Source: Prevotella melaninogenica (lineage in GTDB: Bacteria; Bacteroidota; Bacteroidia; Bacteroidales; Bacteroidaceae). From it: a DNA stretch of 64,000 nt. The translations under genes and the position numbers were made by a program. A model generated the notes under the pieces. That model was not told the DNA's origin. It worked only from the letters and a program-made list of their open reading frames with translations, and searched no databases. The stretch covers positions 1,244,001 to 1,308,000 of the forward strand of contig NZ_CP072349.1 of assembly GCF_018127965.1 (NCBI RefSeq), given 5' to 3'. Below are positions 37,508-46,082 of the stretch, one piece after another; within the stretch, counting starts at the first letter, position 1; each line of letters opens with the position of its first letter.

Positions 37508-37604
37508 AAAGAATCTTACATATAGATTGAAAATGTCAAGTTAATGATTTGTATTTTGACACATCCCCCATATAAAGATTAGAAAGTCACGATCATTCGT
37601 CCGT

Positions 37605-38072
37605 TTATGATTCTGCAATCTCTGGTCCCGATTGAGAATGATTCTTAGCTGGCTTCTTAGTTTCTTTTTCAGGTGCAGTAACACGTTCATAGCTCACGCC
37701 AGTAAGTGTAAAATACTTCTTTGAGGGAGTGAGGTGTACCACAGGTTTCGTAATATGAACCTTTGGATTGAACTCTGCTTTTCCCTTCTCAACCAATTTG
37801 CTCTGGAAAGAAGGTGTAAGTGTCCCGATGTCTCCGAAGTCTACAATGTCTCCGTTCTCAACGTGCTTTTTTGCTATTTCAGCTGCAAGTCTGAGAACAG
37901 CCTCAACCTCTGCACCTGTGAACGTTGTAGCGTGTGCCACTTCATCACAGAAGCTACGATGATCAACTCTCTTTCGTCCTGTAGGATGCGCCTGCACAAC
38001 GATTTTTCCTTTCAAATTTCCAACTGTTCCTTTACGCTCCTTTAGCGTATAGGCAATAGGTCTGTTCGCCAT
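37605..38072 (-). CDS. HU-like DNA-binding protein (HU-HIG type)
   Basis: A 155-aa nucleoid protein of the Bacteroidota HU-HIG group, which has an HU fold with an N-terminal extension (MANRPIAYTLKERKGTVGNL). The HU core includes VAHATTFTGAEVEAVLRLAA, NGDIVDFGDIGTLTPSF and an Ig-like or arm segment ending HLTPSKKYFTLTG; the C-terminus is a Lys/Glu/Ser tail. It binds DNA in architectural fashion; a specific site is unknown. Its promoter faces a 22-bp repeat array. Confidence 0.82.
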   Translation of the reverse strand: MANRPIAYTLKERKGTVGNLKGKIVVQAHPTGRKRVDHRSFCDEVAHATTFTGAEVEAVLRLAAEIAKKHVENGDIVDFGDIGTLTPSFQSKLVEKGKAEFNPKVHITKPVVHLTPSKKYFTLTGVSYERVTAPEKETKKPAKNHSQSGPEIAES

Positions 38073-38153
38073 AGTAATTAGTGTTGCCCCCGATTGTTAA
38101 GCCTTTGGAGGCTGGGGCTTTATCCTCCTCAACTTGTTAGTAGATTTATATTA

Positions 38154-38184
38154 CAAAGGTAAGAAATTTCTTGACTATCTCCAA
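38154..38184 (-). promoter_or_regulatory. Promoter of the HU-like gene
   Basis: On the minus strand TTG (38182-38184) and TACCTTTG (38154-38161) with 20-base spacing. The leader of about 75 bases contains a GC-rich self-complementary stretch (GCCTCCAAAGGC with GCCCC/GGGGC). Confidence 0.65.
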
Positions 38185-38214
38185 GGAAAGTACATACTTT
38201 TTTGACACTTATCA

Positions 38215-38349
38215 ACCCTTTTTCGCAAAAGGGTTCACCTAAATGAGTAAAACCATCTACCTATTACCAGAAAACTGTCTACCTTTTCCGCCAAAAGGGT
38301 CTACCTTTTCTATTAAAAAGGTCTACCTTTTTCGCCGAAAAGGTAGACC
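38215..38349. repeat. 22-bp tandem array, family III (locus I)
   Basis: ACC(T/C) recurs at 38215, 38237, 38259, 38281, 38303, 38325 and 38347, seven times at exactly 22 bases. The best units read TCTACCTTTTCCGCCAAAAG. The last unit also forms a perfect 12-bp hairpin: GGTCTACCTTTT (38320-38331) with 38338-38349. The first forms AACCCTTTT/AAAAGGGTT. Confidence 0.75.
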
Positions 38350-38521
38350 ATTTTTGAAGAAAGTGACAAACCTATTTTGAAGATTTGGATATGGTTAATT
38401 AATAACCCTAATAAGAATATGCGGTATTTGGCTTTCATTTTGTCCAACGATTTTCAATCTCTATTTTCATATCTCTGATAATTTAATGGTCATCGGCGTT
38501 GGAAAATAGAAGATTATGATG

Positions 38522-38529
38522 TATCTTTG
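38522..38529 (+). promoter_or_regulatory. -7 box of the PD-(D/E)XK-like gene
   Basis: TATCTTTG, 16 bases before the start codon; no -33 match seen. Confidence 0.55.
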
Positions 38530-38545
38530 TGGTGAATTCTAAAAA

Positions 38546-39406
38546 ATGTATAATATGTCTATAAATGTTATTGAATCGGTTATACAGACCAATCGTTCTC
38601 GAGAGTTGGTAAGTCAAATTATACCTATTCTCATAAGTTGGGCAAAACATCGGTTAACTAATAAGACCTATGGAGACTTGCTTTCAGCCTTGGGGTATAC
38701 ACGCTTTTCAGGTATTGGAAGGCAACTTGGAAATGTGGAAACTGTTTTACAAGAACTTCGAGAGAGTACTGGAGCCGTAGATATCCCAACTCTAAATGCG
38801 TTAGTTAAAAATCCAAAGTCAGACCTTCCCGCTGATGGTTTCGAATTTGTGTATCCTAATTATAAAAAGCTATCTGTTCCTGAAAAGAAGATCTTCATTG
38901 CTGGGATGAATGAAAAAGCATGCGCTTATACAAAATGGGACTGGGTATTGAAAGAGTTGGGATTGAAGGAAGCTATTCTGCTTTCAGAGTATCAACTAAA
39001 TACTATAAAGAACGTACAATTTAACTATGGAGGTGAAGGGGTTGAACATAAAAACTTAAGGGAATACATCCTTGAGCATCCAGAAAGTATTAATTCTAAC
39101 AATATAGTTTTTAAAGAAACAGAATATATATTGCCATCAGGAGACAGACTTGATGTTTACTTTGAATTTGAAGATAGAAAACATGTAGCCATAGAAGTTA
39201 AGCCAAGTACCTCTCCAGAGTCTGATATTATCCGTGGTATTTTCCAGTGTGTCAAATATCAAGCTGTAATGGATGCGTTAAAAAGGATAGAGTGCCAAGA
39301 CTATGGAATAGAAGTCATTTTACTTGTAGCTAAGAAATTATCTTTTCAAGAAAGAACACTTGCAGAAGAGCTCCGGATATCATATATAGAAAACTTTAAA
39401 ATGTAA
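38546..39406 (+). CDS. Orphan PD-(D/E)XK nuclease-like protein, 286 aa
   Basis: Unrecognised as a named family. The N-terminal half holds a helical module (YGDLLSALGYTRFSGIGRQL; DIPTLNALVKNPKSDLPADG) like one I associate with restriction- and HNH-type proteins. The C-terminal half contains GDRLDVYFEFEDRKHVAIEVKP, which fits the D...(D/E)xK core (Asp of LDVYF, Glu and Lys of IEVK), followed by a helical segment with Gln (IFQCVKYQAV). No methyltransferase or partner is present. A DNA-acting or defence role is inference from the motif and the accessory setting beside an IS. Confidence 0.6.
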   Translation: MYNMSINVIESVIQTNRSRELVSQIIPILISWAKHRLTNKTYGDLLSALGYTRFSGIGRQLGNVETVLQELRESTGAVDIPTLNALVKNPKSDLPADGFEFVYPNYKKLSVPEKKIFIAGMNEKACAYTKWDWVLKELGLKEAILLSEYQLNTIKNVQFNYGGEGVEHKNLREYILEHPESINSNNIVFKETEYILPSGDRLDVYFEFEDRKHVAIEVKPSTSPESDIIRGIFQCVKYQAVMDALKRIECQDYGIEVILLVAKKLSFQERTLAEELRISYIENFKM

Positions 39407-39482
39407 CATTCGTACAACTATATCAATACTTTGATTAGCAGTATTTCAAGAGTTTGTTTTTATAGTAGGATTCTTCTAAAGG

Positions 39483-39590
39483 TAAAGAAAAGACCATTCC
39501 TTTACTCAAAACCGAGTATAGAAATGGTCTTTTTGTAGGATTATTTCTCACTGTAAGATTACCAAAATGGTATTTGCATTTTGACACATC
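39483..39590. repeat. Inverted second copy of the ligA terminator sequence
   Basis: Bases 39483-39529 are the reverse complement of 35847-35893 with one mismatch over 47 bases. Further on, ATTTGCATTTTGACACATC (39572-39590) repeats the outer arm. It lies between convergent genes and probably terminates both. Confidence 0.75.
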
Positions 39591-39614
39591 TTCTGTTATA
39601 TATAAATAAATCTT

Positions 39615-40364
39615 TTAGAATGTCCACTTAGCTGCCACTGTAGGAATAGCGTAGAAACGGTTATTCTGTCCTTTGTCATTCCATACGAAGTTATTGCTAA
39701 TCTCAACCTCAGTACCCAAAGAGAGATTTACATCTTTCATTCCCTTAAGCGTATTGAGATTAAACCAGAACTGAGGCTCAGAGAGAAGTATCATTTTACC
39801 ATTAACATTTGGATCATACCAAAGATCACAGAATCCAGAGAATGTACAAAGACCCTTAGCGAAGGTTGTACCCCATACCTCTGTCAGCTGAAAGCCACTG
39901 AAAGGATGTGCACCAGTGTGAGCATTCTTAAACTGATACTTATACATCAACTGAAGGCTAAACGTTTTAGAAAAGTCTTTTGAAGCCCAGTTCCATGCTC
40001 CACCAAGAAGAACAGCATGCTGATAACGGTTACCATAATAGCTATCCATTGTTTTACCAGAGCCTAAACCACCATTATACTCAATATGTGCTGCCCACTG
40101 TTTATTCTTTGAAAGATTAAATTCACGAGCAATCTCCCAATAAGCACCCATTACTCCATCACTCTTGTAATCGATATCAGTAAACATAAAGGTTGAACCC
40201 CAAGTGTCAGGTTTAAACATTTCAACTGTCGTCGTTACCGATGTACGAGAGTTAAGGTCCTTACAAAGACTATGACCTAAGTCATAATGTAACTGAACGT
40301 TTTGTGCACTTGCACAACCAAAAGCTGCTATCAAACAGATAGCGAGGGAAAAGAATCTTTTCAT
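39615..40364 (-). CDS. DUF5020-like outer-membrane channel-type protein
   Basis: A 249-aa protein with a signal peptide (MKRFFSLAICLIAAFGCASA) and a beta-rich body resembling small nucleoside-channel (Tsx-like)/DUF5020 barrels (WGSTFMFTDIDYKSDGVMGA; GNRYQHAVLLGGAWNWASKD), ending in VAAKWTF with terminal Phe. The start was set at the ATG before the signal peptide. Substrate unknown; the Tsx relation is tentative. Its -7 box TAACTTTG (40398-40405, minus) with TTG at 40425-40427 lies back to back with the trmD promoter. Confidence 0.6.
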   Translation of the reverse strand: MKRFFSLAICLIAAFGCASAQNVQLHYDLGHSLCKDLNSRTSVTTTVEMFKPDTWGSTFMFTDIDYKSDGVMGAYWEIAREFNLSKNKQWAAHIEYNGGLGSGKTMDSYYGNRYQHAVLLGGAWNWASKDFSKTFSLQLMYKYQFKNAHTGAHPFSGFQLTEVWGTTFAKGLCTFSGFCDLWYDPNVNGKMILLSEPQFWFNLNTLKGMKDVNLSLGTEVEISNNFVWNDKGQNNRFYAIPTVAAKWTF

Positions 40365-40397
40365 AACTGTTCTTAGTTTATATATTAGAAACTGCAG

Positions 40398-40455
40398 CAA
40401 AGTTACAAAAAAATCCTAAACTATCAACGTAATAGCAAAAGATTAGTTAACTTTG
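40398..40455. promoter_or_regulatory. Divergent promoters of the DUF5020 gene and trmD
   Basis: Minus strand: TTG (40425-40427) and TAACTTTG (40398-40405). Plus strand: TAACTTTG (40448-40455), seven bases before the trmD ATG. The two -7 boxes are 42 bases apart, so the promoters share this short region. Confidence 0.65.
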
Positions 40456-40462
40456 TGCCTAT

Positions 40463-41140
40463 ATGAGAATAGATATCATCACCGTATTACCAGAGATGCT
40501 GGAAGGATTCGTACACGAGAGCATCCTTGCCAGAGCAGAAAAGAAAGGGTTGGCAGAGATTCGTCTGCACAATCTTCGTGACTACACAAAGGATAAATGG
40601 CGCCGTGTTGACGACTATCCTTTTGGTGGACAAGCTGGTATGGTCATGCAGATTGAGCCTATAGACCGTTGTATCGCTGCTTTGAAGGAAGAGCGTGAGT
40701 ATGATGAAGTTATCTTTACATCACCTGATGGCGAACAATTCAATCAGAAGATAGCTAACGACCTCTCATTGGGAGGTAACTTCATTATCCTTGCTGGACA
40801 TTATAAAGGTGTTGACCAACGTGTACGTGATCATCTTATTACACGTGAAATCTCTGTTGGCGACTTTGTACTAACAGGTGGTGAACTACCAGCTGCTATC
40901 ATTGCTGATGCTGTTGTACGACTGGTTCCAGGTGTTATTAGTGACGAACAGAGTGCACTCTCAGACTGTTTTATGGATGATATGCTCTCAGCACCTATCT
41001 ACACTCGCCCTCGTAGTTATAATGGTTGGGATGTTCCAGAGGTACTTCTCAGTGGACACGAGGCAAAGATTAAACAATGGGAGTTTAATCAAGCAATGGA
41101 ACGCACTAAACGACTACGCCCTGACCTCTTGAAAGAATAA
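40463..41140 (+). CDS. trmD: tRNA (guanine-37-N1)-methyltransferase
   Basis: Essential SPOUT methyltransferase giving m1G37 in tRNA. The 225-aa chain begins [20 protein letters not shown] and carries the trefoil-knot SAM site ([33 protein letters not shown]) and the C-terminal [19 protein letters not shown]. It is not in the usual rpsP-rimM-trmD-rplS operon but stands alone between a divergent promoter and a terminator, as is common in Bacteroidota. The leader is almost absent. Confidence 0.96.
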   Translation: MRIDIITVLPEMLEGFVHESILARAEKKGLAEIRLHNLRDYTKDKWRRVDDYPFGGQAGMVMQIEPIDRCIAALKEEREYDEVIFTSPDGEQFNQKIANDLSLGGNFIILAGHYKGVDQRVRDHLITREISVGDFVLTGGELPAAIIADAVVRLVPGVISDEQSALSDCFMDDMLSAPIYTRPRSYNGWDVPEVLLSGHEAKIKQWEFNQAMERTKRLRPDLLKE

Positions 41141-41198
41141 GGCTATTGAGCGCTGTAATATAAAACAATAATAACTAAGGTGCACTTTTAAGATATAC

Positions 41199-41266
41199 AA
41201 AGAAGTTGCAATAACAGATAGGTACGCAAACCATATTCCTATCCTTTATTGCAACTTCTTTTTTTC
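41199..41266 (+). terminator. Terminator of trmD
   Basis: AAAGAAGTTGCAATAA (41199-41214) pairs perfectly with 41245-41260, with an inner GATAGG/CCTATC stem, followed by T bases. Confidence 0.85.
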
Positions 41267-41315
41267 GACATGCTTCTATTACTTTAAGAAGAAGCAATTT
41301 ACCCATTGTTAGGTA

Positions 41316-41346
41316 TTGTAGCATTCTGATTTTATCTATACTTTTG
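41316..41346 (+). promoter_or_regulatory. Promoter of the siderophore-type receptor
   Basis: TTG (41316-41318) and TACTTTTG (41339-41346) with a 20-base spacer; ATG 40 bases downstream. No Fur-like site could be identified by eye. Confidence 0.6.
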
Positions 41347-41386
41347 TATTCCAATATTATATTTCAGGATTTATACATTTATCAAT

Positions 41387-43696
41387 ATGGTTAAAAGATT
41401 ACACTCTTATCTCTTATTGACAGGCACCTTATTATATTCTGCAGCCCTGCCAATAAATGCACAAGGGAACTCGGTGGGTAAAGTCCCAACAGACAGCCTT
41501 ACACAAGACACATTATTCTCAACACCTTATCTGCACGATCAAGTGTTGCAGACGGTAGAAGTAATTGGACGTAACGAACGTTCCTATAAGAATACCAACT
41601 CTTTCATCGGTACAAAGACAGAGACACCTTTGAAAGACATTCCACAATCTATCGGTTACGTAACAAAGGAGTTAGTGCGCGACCAAGGAGCAACCACTGT
41701 CAATGAGGTTGTAAAGAATATCAGTGGTGTAAACCAATATACCTTCTATAATGACTTCTCTATCCGTGGCTTCCGTACTACTGGTAACCGTAATTCTGGT
41801 AACCTTGTCAATGGTATGCGAGCACAGACAAGTCTTTGGAAACAGCAGTCATTAGCAAATATCGAGCGTGTTGAAGTTATTAAAGGTCCTGCTTCTGCTC
41901 TCTTCGGCAATGCTGCACCAGGTGGTGTTATTAATCGTGTAACTAAGAAGCCACTACCTTTTCAGCGCAATACAGTATCAACAACCGTTGGTAGCTTCAA
42001 CACACTGAACACCTATGGAGATTTTACTGGACCATTAGACAAGAAGCATACCCTACTTTATCGTCTTAACATCGGTTACGAACATACTGATTCTTACCGT
42101 GACCTACAGGAAAACACAAACTATATCGTTGCACCATCTTTCTCGTTTCTCCCAACACAAAGAACTCGTTTTAACGTCGACATCGTTTATCAACGCACCG
42201 ATGGCAAGGTTGACCGTGGTCAGCCTATCTTTGGAGATGGTGACCTCAATTCAGTACCAATTAGTCGTTCGCTCTCTGCAACAAATGACTATCTTAAGGA
42301 GAACCTCGTGAATATCACGCTTGGTGTAACTCATAAGTTCACGGATAACCTCTCTTTCAATGCTACCTATCTGAACTCTTCCTATGATGAAGACCTTCGT
42401 GAGCACAATCAAGCCAATGCTTACGTAAAGTTAGCCGATGGTACACAGAGTTCGTCACGCATCCTTATGCAGTGCCTTGTACGCCAGCGTCACTTCCGCA
42501 ACAATAGTTTCAACACCTATTTTAACTATAACGTAAGTACAGGTCCTGTTAATCATCGTATCCTTTTAGGTTATGACTATTTCCAGATGGCACAACAAGC
42601 TGGCTCATCAGCAATGACTGCTGGAGGCTATTTGCTAAAAGACGGTACGACAACAACAGCTTTCAAGCCTGCCAACATTGCTAAGTATGTACTTGACAAG
42701 GATGGTAATCCACGAACAAATGTGCCTTATTATGACTTGACAAGCAATAATAACAACATTGAGCGTGACTACTCTAAGTATGTCTTTGTTGCAACAGCAC
42801 TCTCTCCTTATTTACAATATTCTCATGGTATCTACCTTCAAGAGCAGATGGAAGTAGGACCAGTAAAGCTTCTCTTGGGTATTCGTCAGGAGATATTCAC
42901 TGATGTACTAAATTATAAGACCAATAAGGAGACCCGTACCACACAGCATGCATTCATTCCACGCCTTGGCGCTGTCGTTGCTATCAACAAGAATCTGAAT
43001 GTGTATGGTACATGGGTAAAAGGCTTTGAGCCACAGAGTGCATCCGTACAGGGTAACCCTAACACAGGTGGACCATTCGACCCAGAATACAGCCAGCTGT
43101 TAGAGGCGGGCTTGAAAGGTGAATGGTTTGACAAACGACTTAGTACTACCCTTTCTTTCTTCCACCTTCAGAAACGCAACACACTCTATAATGCCAACGA
43201 TGCAAATAATCCAGAGTTGTTAGAACAGGTGGGAGAAGAAACTTCAAAGGGTATTGAATTTGACGTAGCAGGCTTCATCCTTCCTAATTGGAGTATCGTT
43301 GCTAACTATGCCTACACCCATGCTGCTATCACAAAGACTGCTACCAACTCAGAGAAAGACTATGGTATGCAACGTCCAAACACACCACGTAACTCATTCA
43401 ATATTTGGTCGAAGTATATCATTCAGACAGGTGCGCTACGCAACTTTGGTTTCGGTCTGGGTTTCAATGCTGTAACAAAGCGTTACGGACAGGTTGGAAG
43501 ACGTGAGAATACCATTGTCTATCCTGGCTATGGACTCCTCAACGCAGCACTTTACTATCGTCTCCGTAACTTGCAGGTACAGTTAAATCTCGATAATGCA
43601 ATGAACAAAGTTTATTGGGTGGGTGGTTATGACAAACTCCGTTCCTTCCCAGGTGCTCCACGGAACATAAAAGCTACAGTGACTTACAAGTTCTAA
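41387..43696 (+). CDS. TonB-dependent siderophore receptor-like protein
   Basis: A 769-aa outer-membrane receptor: signal peptide ending PINAQ, TonB-box region (LQTVEVIGR), plug (TPLKDIPQSIGYVTKELVRD; DFSIRGFRTTGNRNSG; VEVIKGPASALFGNAAPGGV) and a long barrel ending APRNIKATVTYKF. The DIPQSI and NAAPGGVIN blocks are typical of FhuA/FpvA-type ferric siderophore receptors rather than SusC. No siderophore synthesis genes are in the window, so it would take up iron complexes made by others. Single gene with its own promoter and terminator. Confidence 0.85.
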   Translation: MVKRLHSYLLLTGTLLYSAALPINAQGNSVGKVPTDSLTQDTLFSTPYLHDQVLQTVEVIGRNERSYKNTNSFIGTKTETPLKDIPQSIGYVTKELVRDQGATTVNEVVKNISGVNQYTFYNDFSIRGFRTTGNRNSGNLVNGMRAQTSLWKQQSLANIERVEVIKGPASALFGNAAPGGVINRVTKKPLPFQRNTVSTTVGSFNTLNTYGDFTGPLDKKHTLLYRLNIGYEHTDSYRDLQENTNYIVAPSFSFLPTQRTRFNVDIVYQRTDGKVDRGQPIFGDGDLNSVPISRSLSATNDYLKENLVNITLGVTHKFTDNLSFNATYLNSSYDEDLREHNQANAYVKLADGTQSSSRILMQCLVRQRHFRNNSFNTYFNYNVSTGPVNHRILLGYDYFQMAQQAGSSAMTAGGYLLKDGTTTTAFKPANIAKYVLDKDGNPRTNVPYYDLTSNNNNIERDYSKYVFVATALSPYLQYSHGIYLQEQMEVGPVKLLLGIRQEIFTDVLNYKTNKETRTTQHAFIPRLGAVVAINKNLNVYGTWVKGFEPQSASVQGNPNTGGPFDPEYSQLLEAGLKGEWFDKRLSTTLSFFHLQKRNTLYNANDANNPELLEQVGEETSKGIEFDVAGFILPNWSIVANYAYTHAAITKTATNSEKDYGMQRPNTPRNSFNIWSKYIIQTGALRNFGFGLGFNAVTKRYGQVGRRENTIVYPGYGLLNAALYYRLRNLQVQLNLDNAMNKVYWVGGYDKLRSFPGAPRNIKATVTYKF

Positions 43697-43720
43697 AGAG
43701 CTAAAAAGCATCCTAAATAA

Positions 43721-43776
43721 AAAGCCTTCATCCATCTGCATAGCTTCAGCTTTTGTAAAAGGATGGAGGCTTTCTC
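43721..43776. terminator. Terminator after the siderophore-type receptor
   Basis: AAAGCCTTCATCC (43721-43733) pairs perfectly with 43761-43773. It lies between convergent genes and may serve both. Confidence 0.75.
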
Positions 43777-43823
43777 TATAAGTAACAACGCACTATAAAC
43801 CATGTACGCATCTTTACACCTCA

Positions 43824-44795
43824 CTACTTTGACAATGTATGTTTTTGTAAATAGGCATATTTATCAGGGAAAGGACAATCATAATCAAATGACTCCACAC
43901 AACTAAACACTACATATCGATTGTAGACAATCAGGTTATAACACCGATTTAACTCATGTACAAGCGAGTCTGTGAGCGGCTTATCATAGATTCTATAATC
44001 AAACTCTTTATTCCCACTCACTCCATAAACGATTTCTGTATAGTCACTTACAGTACCACCTCTACTGACAGACAAGCCTCGATAACCCATCTTCTGCAAG
44101 GCTAAACGAACAGAATCGAGTCTTTCTATACTTAATCCTATCTTTTGTAGTTCTCTTTCCTGCTCTTTCTTCGACTCTATCTCATCACCTTTGAAATTAA
44201 CGTCTTGCTTTGAAGATACACCCCAGTCCGTCAGTTTTCCATGCTTCGAATACGCTACAGAGAATCCAGTACTATCTGGTAGCCAACTTCTTGTAACCTT
44301 AATAAGTCTCTCTATATTCTGCCGATTAGCCTTGTAGGACGCCTCCATCGTCTCAGGAGTACATTCTTCTTGTGGAACAACAGCAAATACCGTAATACAC
44401 AACACCTGTAAGATATTAAAGCAATGGAGTCCAAGAAAGATATTGTTCACATAATTACGATACCAAACTGACTGTACAACAGAACTTATATAAACAATAG
44501 CAATAGGTATTGAAACATACCAACCAAGTATTGCAAAAAACATTAACCAGGAGAGCGAACCCTCTGTATCATCCTCTTCGTAGAAGACAAACATGATTGT
44601 TAACAACAGGGCTGTTATAAGAACATATATCAAAAAACGTAGAAACAGCCAGAAGAAGAAACGATAATAGCTTTTACAAGAACCCTCTGCATCGACAACT
44701 ACATCCTTTTGCTTACTTTTCTTCCTGGTATCCATCCATAGCCAAACACCAAGGACAAGTAGGAAAAGTAGAATATTAATCGCAAATACCATCAT
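43824..44795 (-). CDS. Unknown membrane protein, 323 aa, paralogue of 47454-47879
   Basis: I do not recognise a family. The N-terminal half (to about residue 145) has four hydrophobic segments and matches the 141-aa protein at 47454-47879 (SFFWISLR vs FFFWLFLR; SWFISIPILVIYICSAVQ vs GWYVSIPIAIVYISSVVQ; KVFLGFHCFNVLLLLC vs NIFLGLHCFNILQVLC). The C-terminal half is soluble, charged and unique (YSKHGKLTDWGVSSKQDVNF; YNRYVVFSCVESFDYDCPF). A conserved membrane anchor with a variable C-terminal domain is suggestive of immunity-type genes, but no toxin is adjacent. Confidence 0.6.
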   Translation of the reverse strand: MMVFAINILLFLLVLGVWLWMDTRKKSKQKDVVVDAEGSCKSYYRFFFWLFLRFLIYVLITALLLTIMFVFYEEDDTEGSLSWLMFFAILGWYVSIPIAIVYISSVVQSVWYRNYVNNIFLGLHCFNILQVLCITVFAVVPQEECTPETMEASYKANRQNIERLIKVTRSWLPDSTGFSVAYSKHGKLTDWGVSSKQDVNFKGDEIESKKEQERELQKIGLSIERLDSVRLALQKMGYRGLSVSRGGTVSDYTEIVYGVSGNKEFDYRIYDKPLTDSLVHELNRCYNLIVYNRYVVFSCVESFDYDCPFPDKYAYLQKHTLSK

Positions 44796-44980
44796 AATAG
44801 ACTATTGATAAATTCATCAGTACCATGAGTTTTTGGTACTTGTCTGACAACTTTGCTTATCTATCTCCTTAATTTATAAGGTTGCCAACTACAAACATGA
44901 TTACTAATAAAGGGATAAAAAACTACCAAAAACAGAAGTATATTATCACACGCTATTATAAGAATAATGTTATTATCAAG

Positions 44981-45056
44981 TTGCTGTCATTTTAACATTT
45001 GAAAACAACTATCTGTATAACAACATCTTACGCAATCGAAAAGAATGACAGGAAAA
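44981..45056 (-). repeat. CCTGTCAT element, copy 2
   Basis: Read on the minus strand: TTTTCCTGTCATTCTTTT at the left end and AATGTTAAAATGACAGCAA at the right, 76 bases in all. The remainder of the 44796-45109 gap shows only a short AGTACCA/TGGTACT inverted repeat. Confidence 0.6.
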
Positions 45057-45109
45057 TTAGTTTTAATGAATTGCTCACCTTGAACAAGAACGTAAACAAA
45101 AACGGTTTC

Positions 45110-46078
45110 TTAGTTTAATTTATAGAACAGCCACATTAATTTCCTCTTCACAACTGGATTGGACTTTGCGTTCTGATCTGTAACAATTCGCTCATTAATA
45201 CTCATACCTAAAGTATCATCTTTCCCCACATTGATGGGTAATACAGATAAAGGAATTGATCTTATACAAGCTATAATACTATCATTATCAACTTTTGAGA
45301 AATGCTTATATCGTGTATCTGGTACTTCTATACCCACGCTATCACTAAAAAAGAGTTGACGCAACAAGCGTGACTTTGTATCATAGATAGAACGAGTATC
45401 AAATCCATTCTTTAGGTAATACCCATCAGCAAAGACTATATACTTATCGTTCTCACAGAAGAGTTGCTGTGCTAACTGGCTTATCTCCTTCTTGTGGGTC
45501 ATGGCCTTGGCTTCATCAATATAATAGAACTTGTTGTCAGACAGTAGTCCTAAACCTTCATTTAAGTCTTTGTCTGCCGTAAGCACAGCCACTCCGAGGT
45601 CATCATAGAACTTCCATCGCTTATTTTGGTCGCCTGGAAGGTTATAGCCAATGTCCTCTCCCATATAATGATTAATAATCATTCCTTTCTTATAGAACAC
45701 AAACTGCGGATTATAACTTAAGAAAAAGATGGGATCTTGGACCTTTATAAGTATCTCATGACGACTATCACGATACTCACAACCCAGAGCTATATTAGAG
45801 AGGATAAAGTTCATGGAGGGTATTAGGAAGATAAAGAAAACAATAACAGATATTGACCATAGAAGAAACCTACCAACTTTTGAGTCATTAGCACAAAAGG
45901 AGATAAGTTTAGCAAGGTAATAAACCCATACCCAACAAGTGAGAACAGCCCCAACAATCTCCACCTGCTGTATAAAATAGCAGAAGGTGTCTTTTCCTAA
46001 ACAAATGACATCTATCAAGAAAAGTAGTACACAAATCACCTGCACTATCAGGCATACCTTTATTATATTCTTCTTCAT
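45110..46078 (-). CDS. Unknown membrane protein, 322 aa
   Basis: I do not recognise a family. Three hydrophobic segments in the first 110 residues (VCLIVQVICVLLFLIDVICL; ILTCWV-type second segment; LLWSISVIVFFIFLIPSMNF) precede a roughly 210-residue soluble domain with YNLPGDQNKRWKFYDDLG and IVFADGYYLKNGFDTRSIYD. The start at MKKNIIKV lies four bases downstream of the preceding stop, so it is cotranscribed and probably translationally coupled with the gene at 46083-47270. An in-frame start further upstream would overlap that gene by about 75 bases and is unlikely. Confidence 0.55.
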   Translation of the reverse strand: MKKNIIKVCLIVQVICVLLFLIDVICLGKDTFCYFIQQVEIVGAVLTCWVWVYYLAKLISFCANDSKVGRFLLWSISVIVFFIFLIPSMNFILSNIALGCEYRDSRHEILIKVQDPIFFLSYNPQFVFYKKGMIINHYMGEDIGYNLPGDQNKRWKFYDDLGVAVLTADKDLNEGLGLLSDNKFYYIDEAKAMTHKKEISQLAQQLFCENDKYIVFADGYYLKNGFDTRSIYDTKSRLLRQLFFSDSVGIEVPDTRYKHFSKVDNDSIIACIRSIPLSVLPINVGKDDTLGMSINERIVTDQNAKSNPVVKRKLMWLFYKLN

Positions 46079-46082
46079 AATC

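Noticed and set aside
38215..38349. Possible CRISPR array
   Set aside because: The 22-bp period has no constant repeat with unique spacers; the whole unit drifts, and there are no cas genes.
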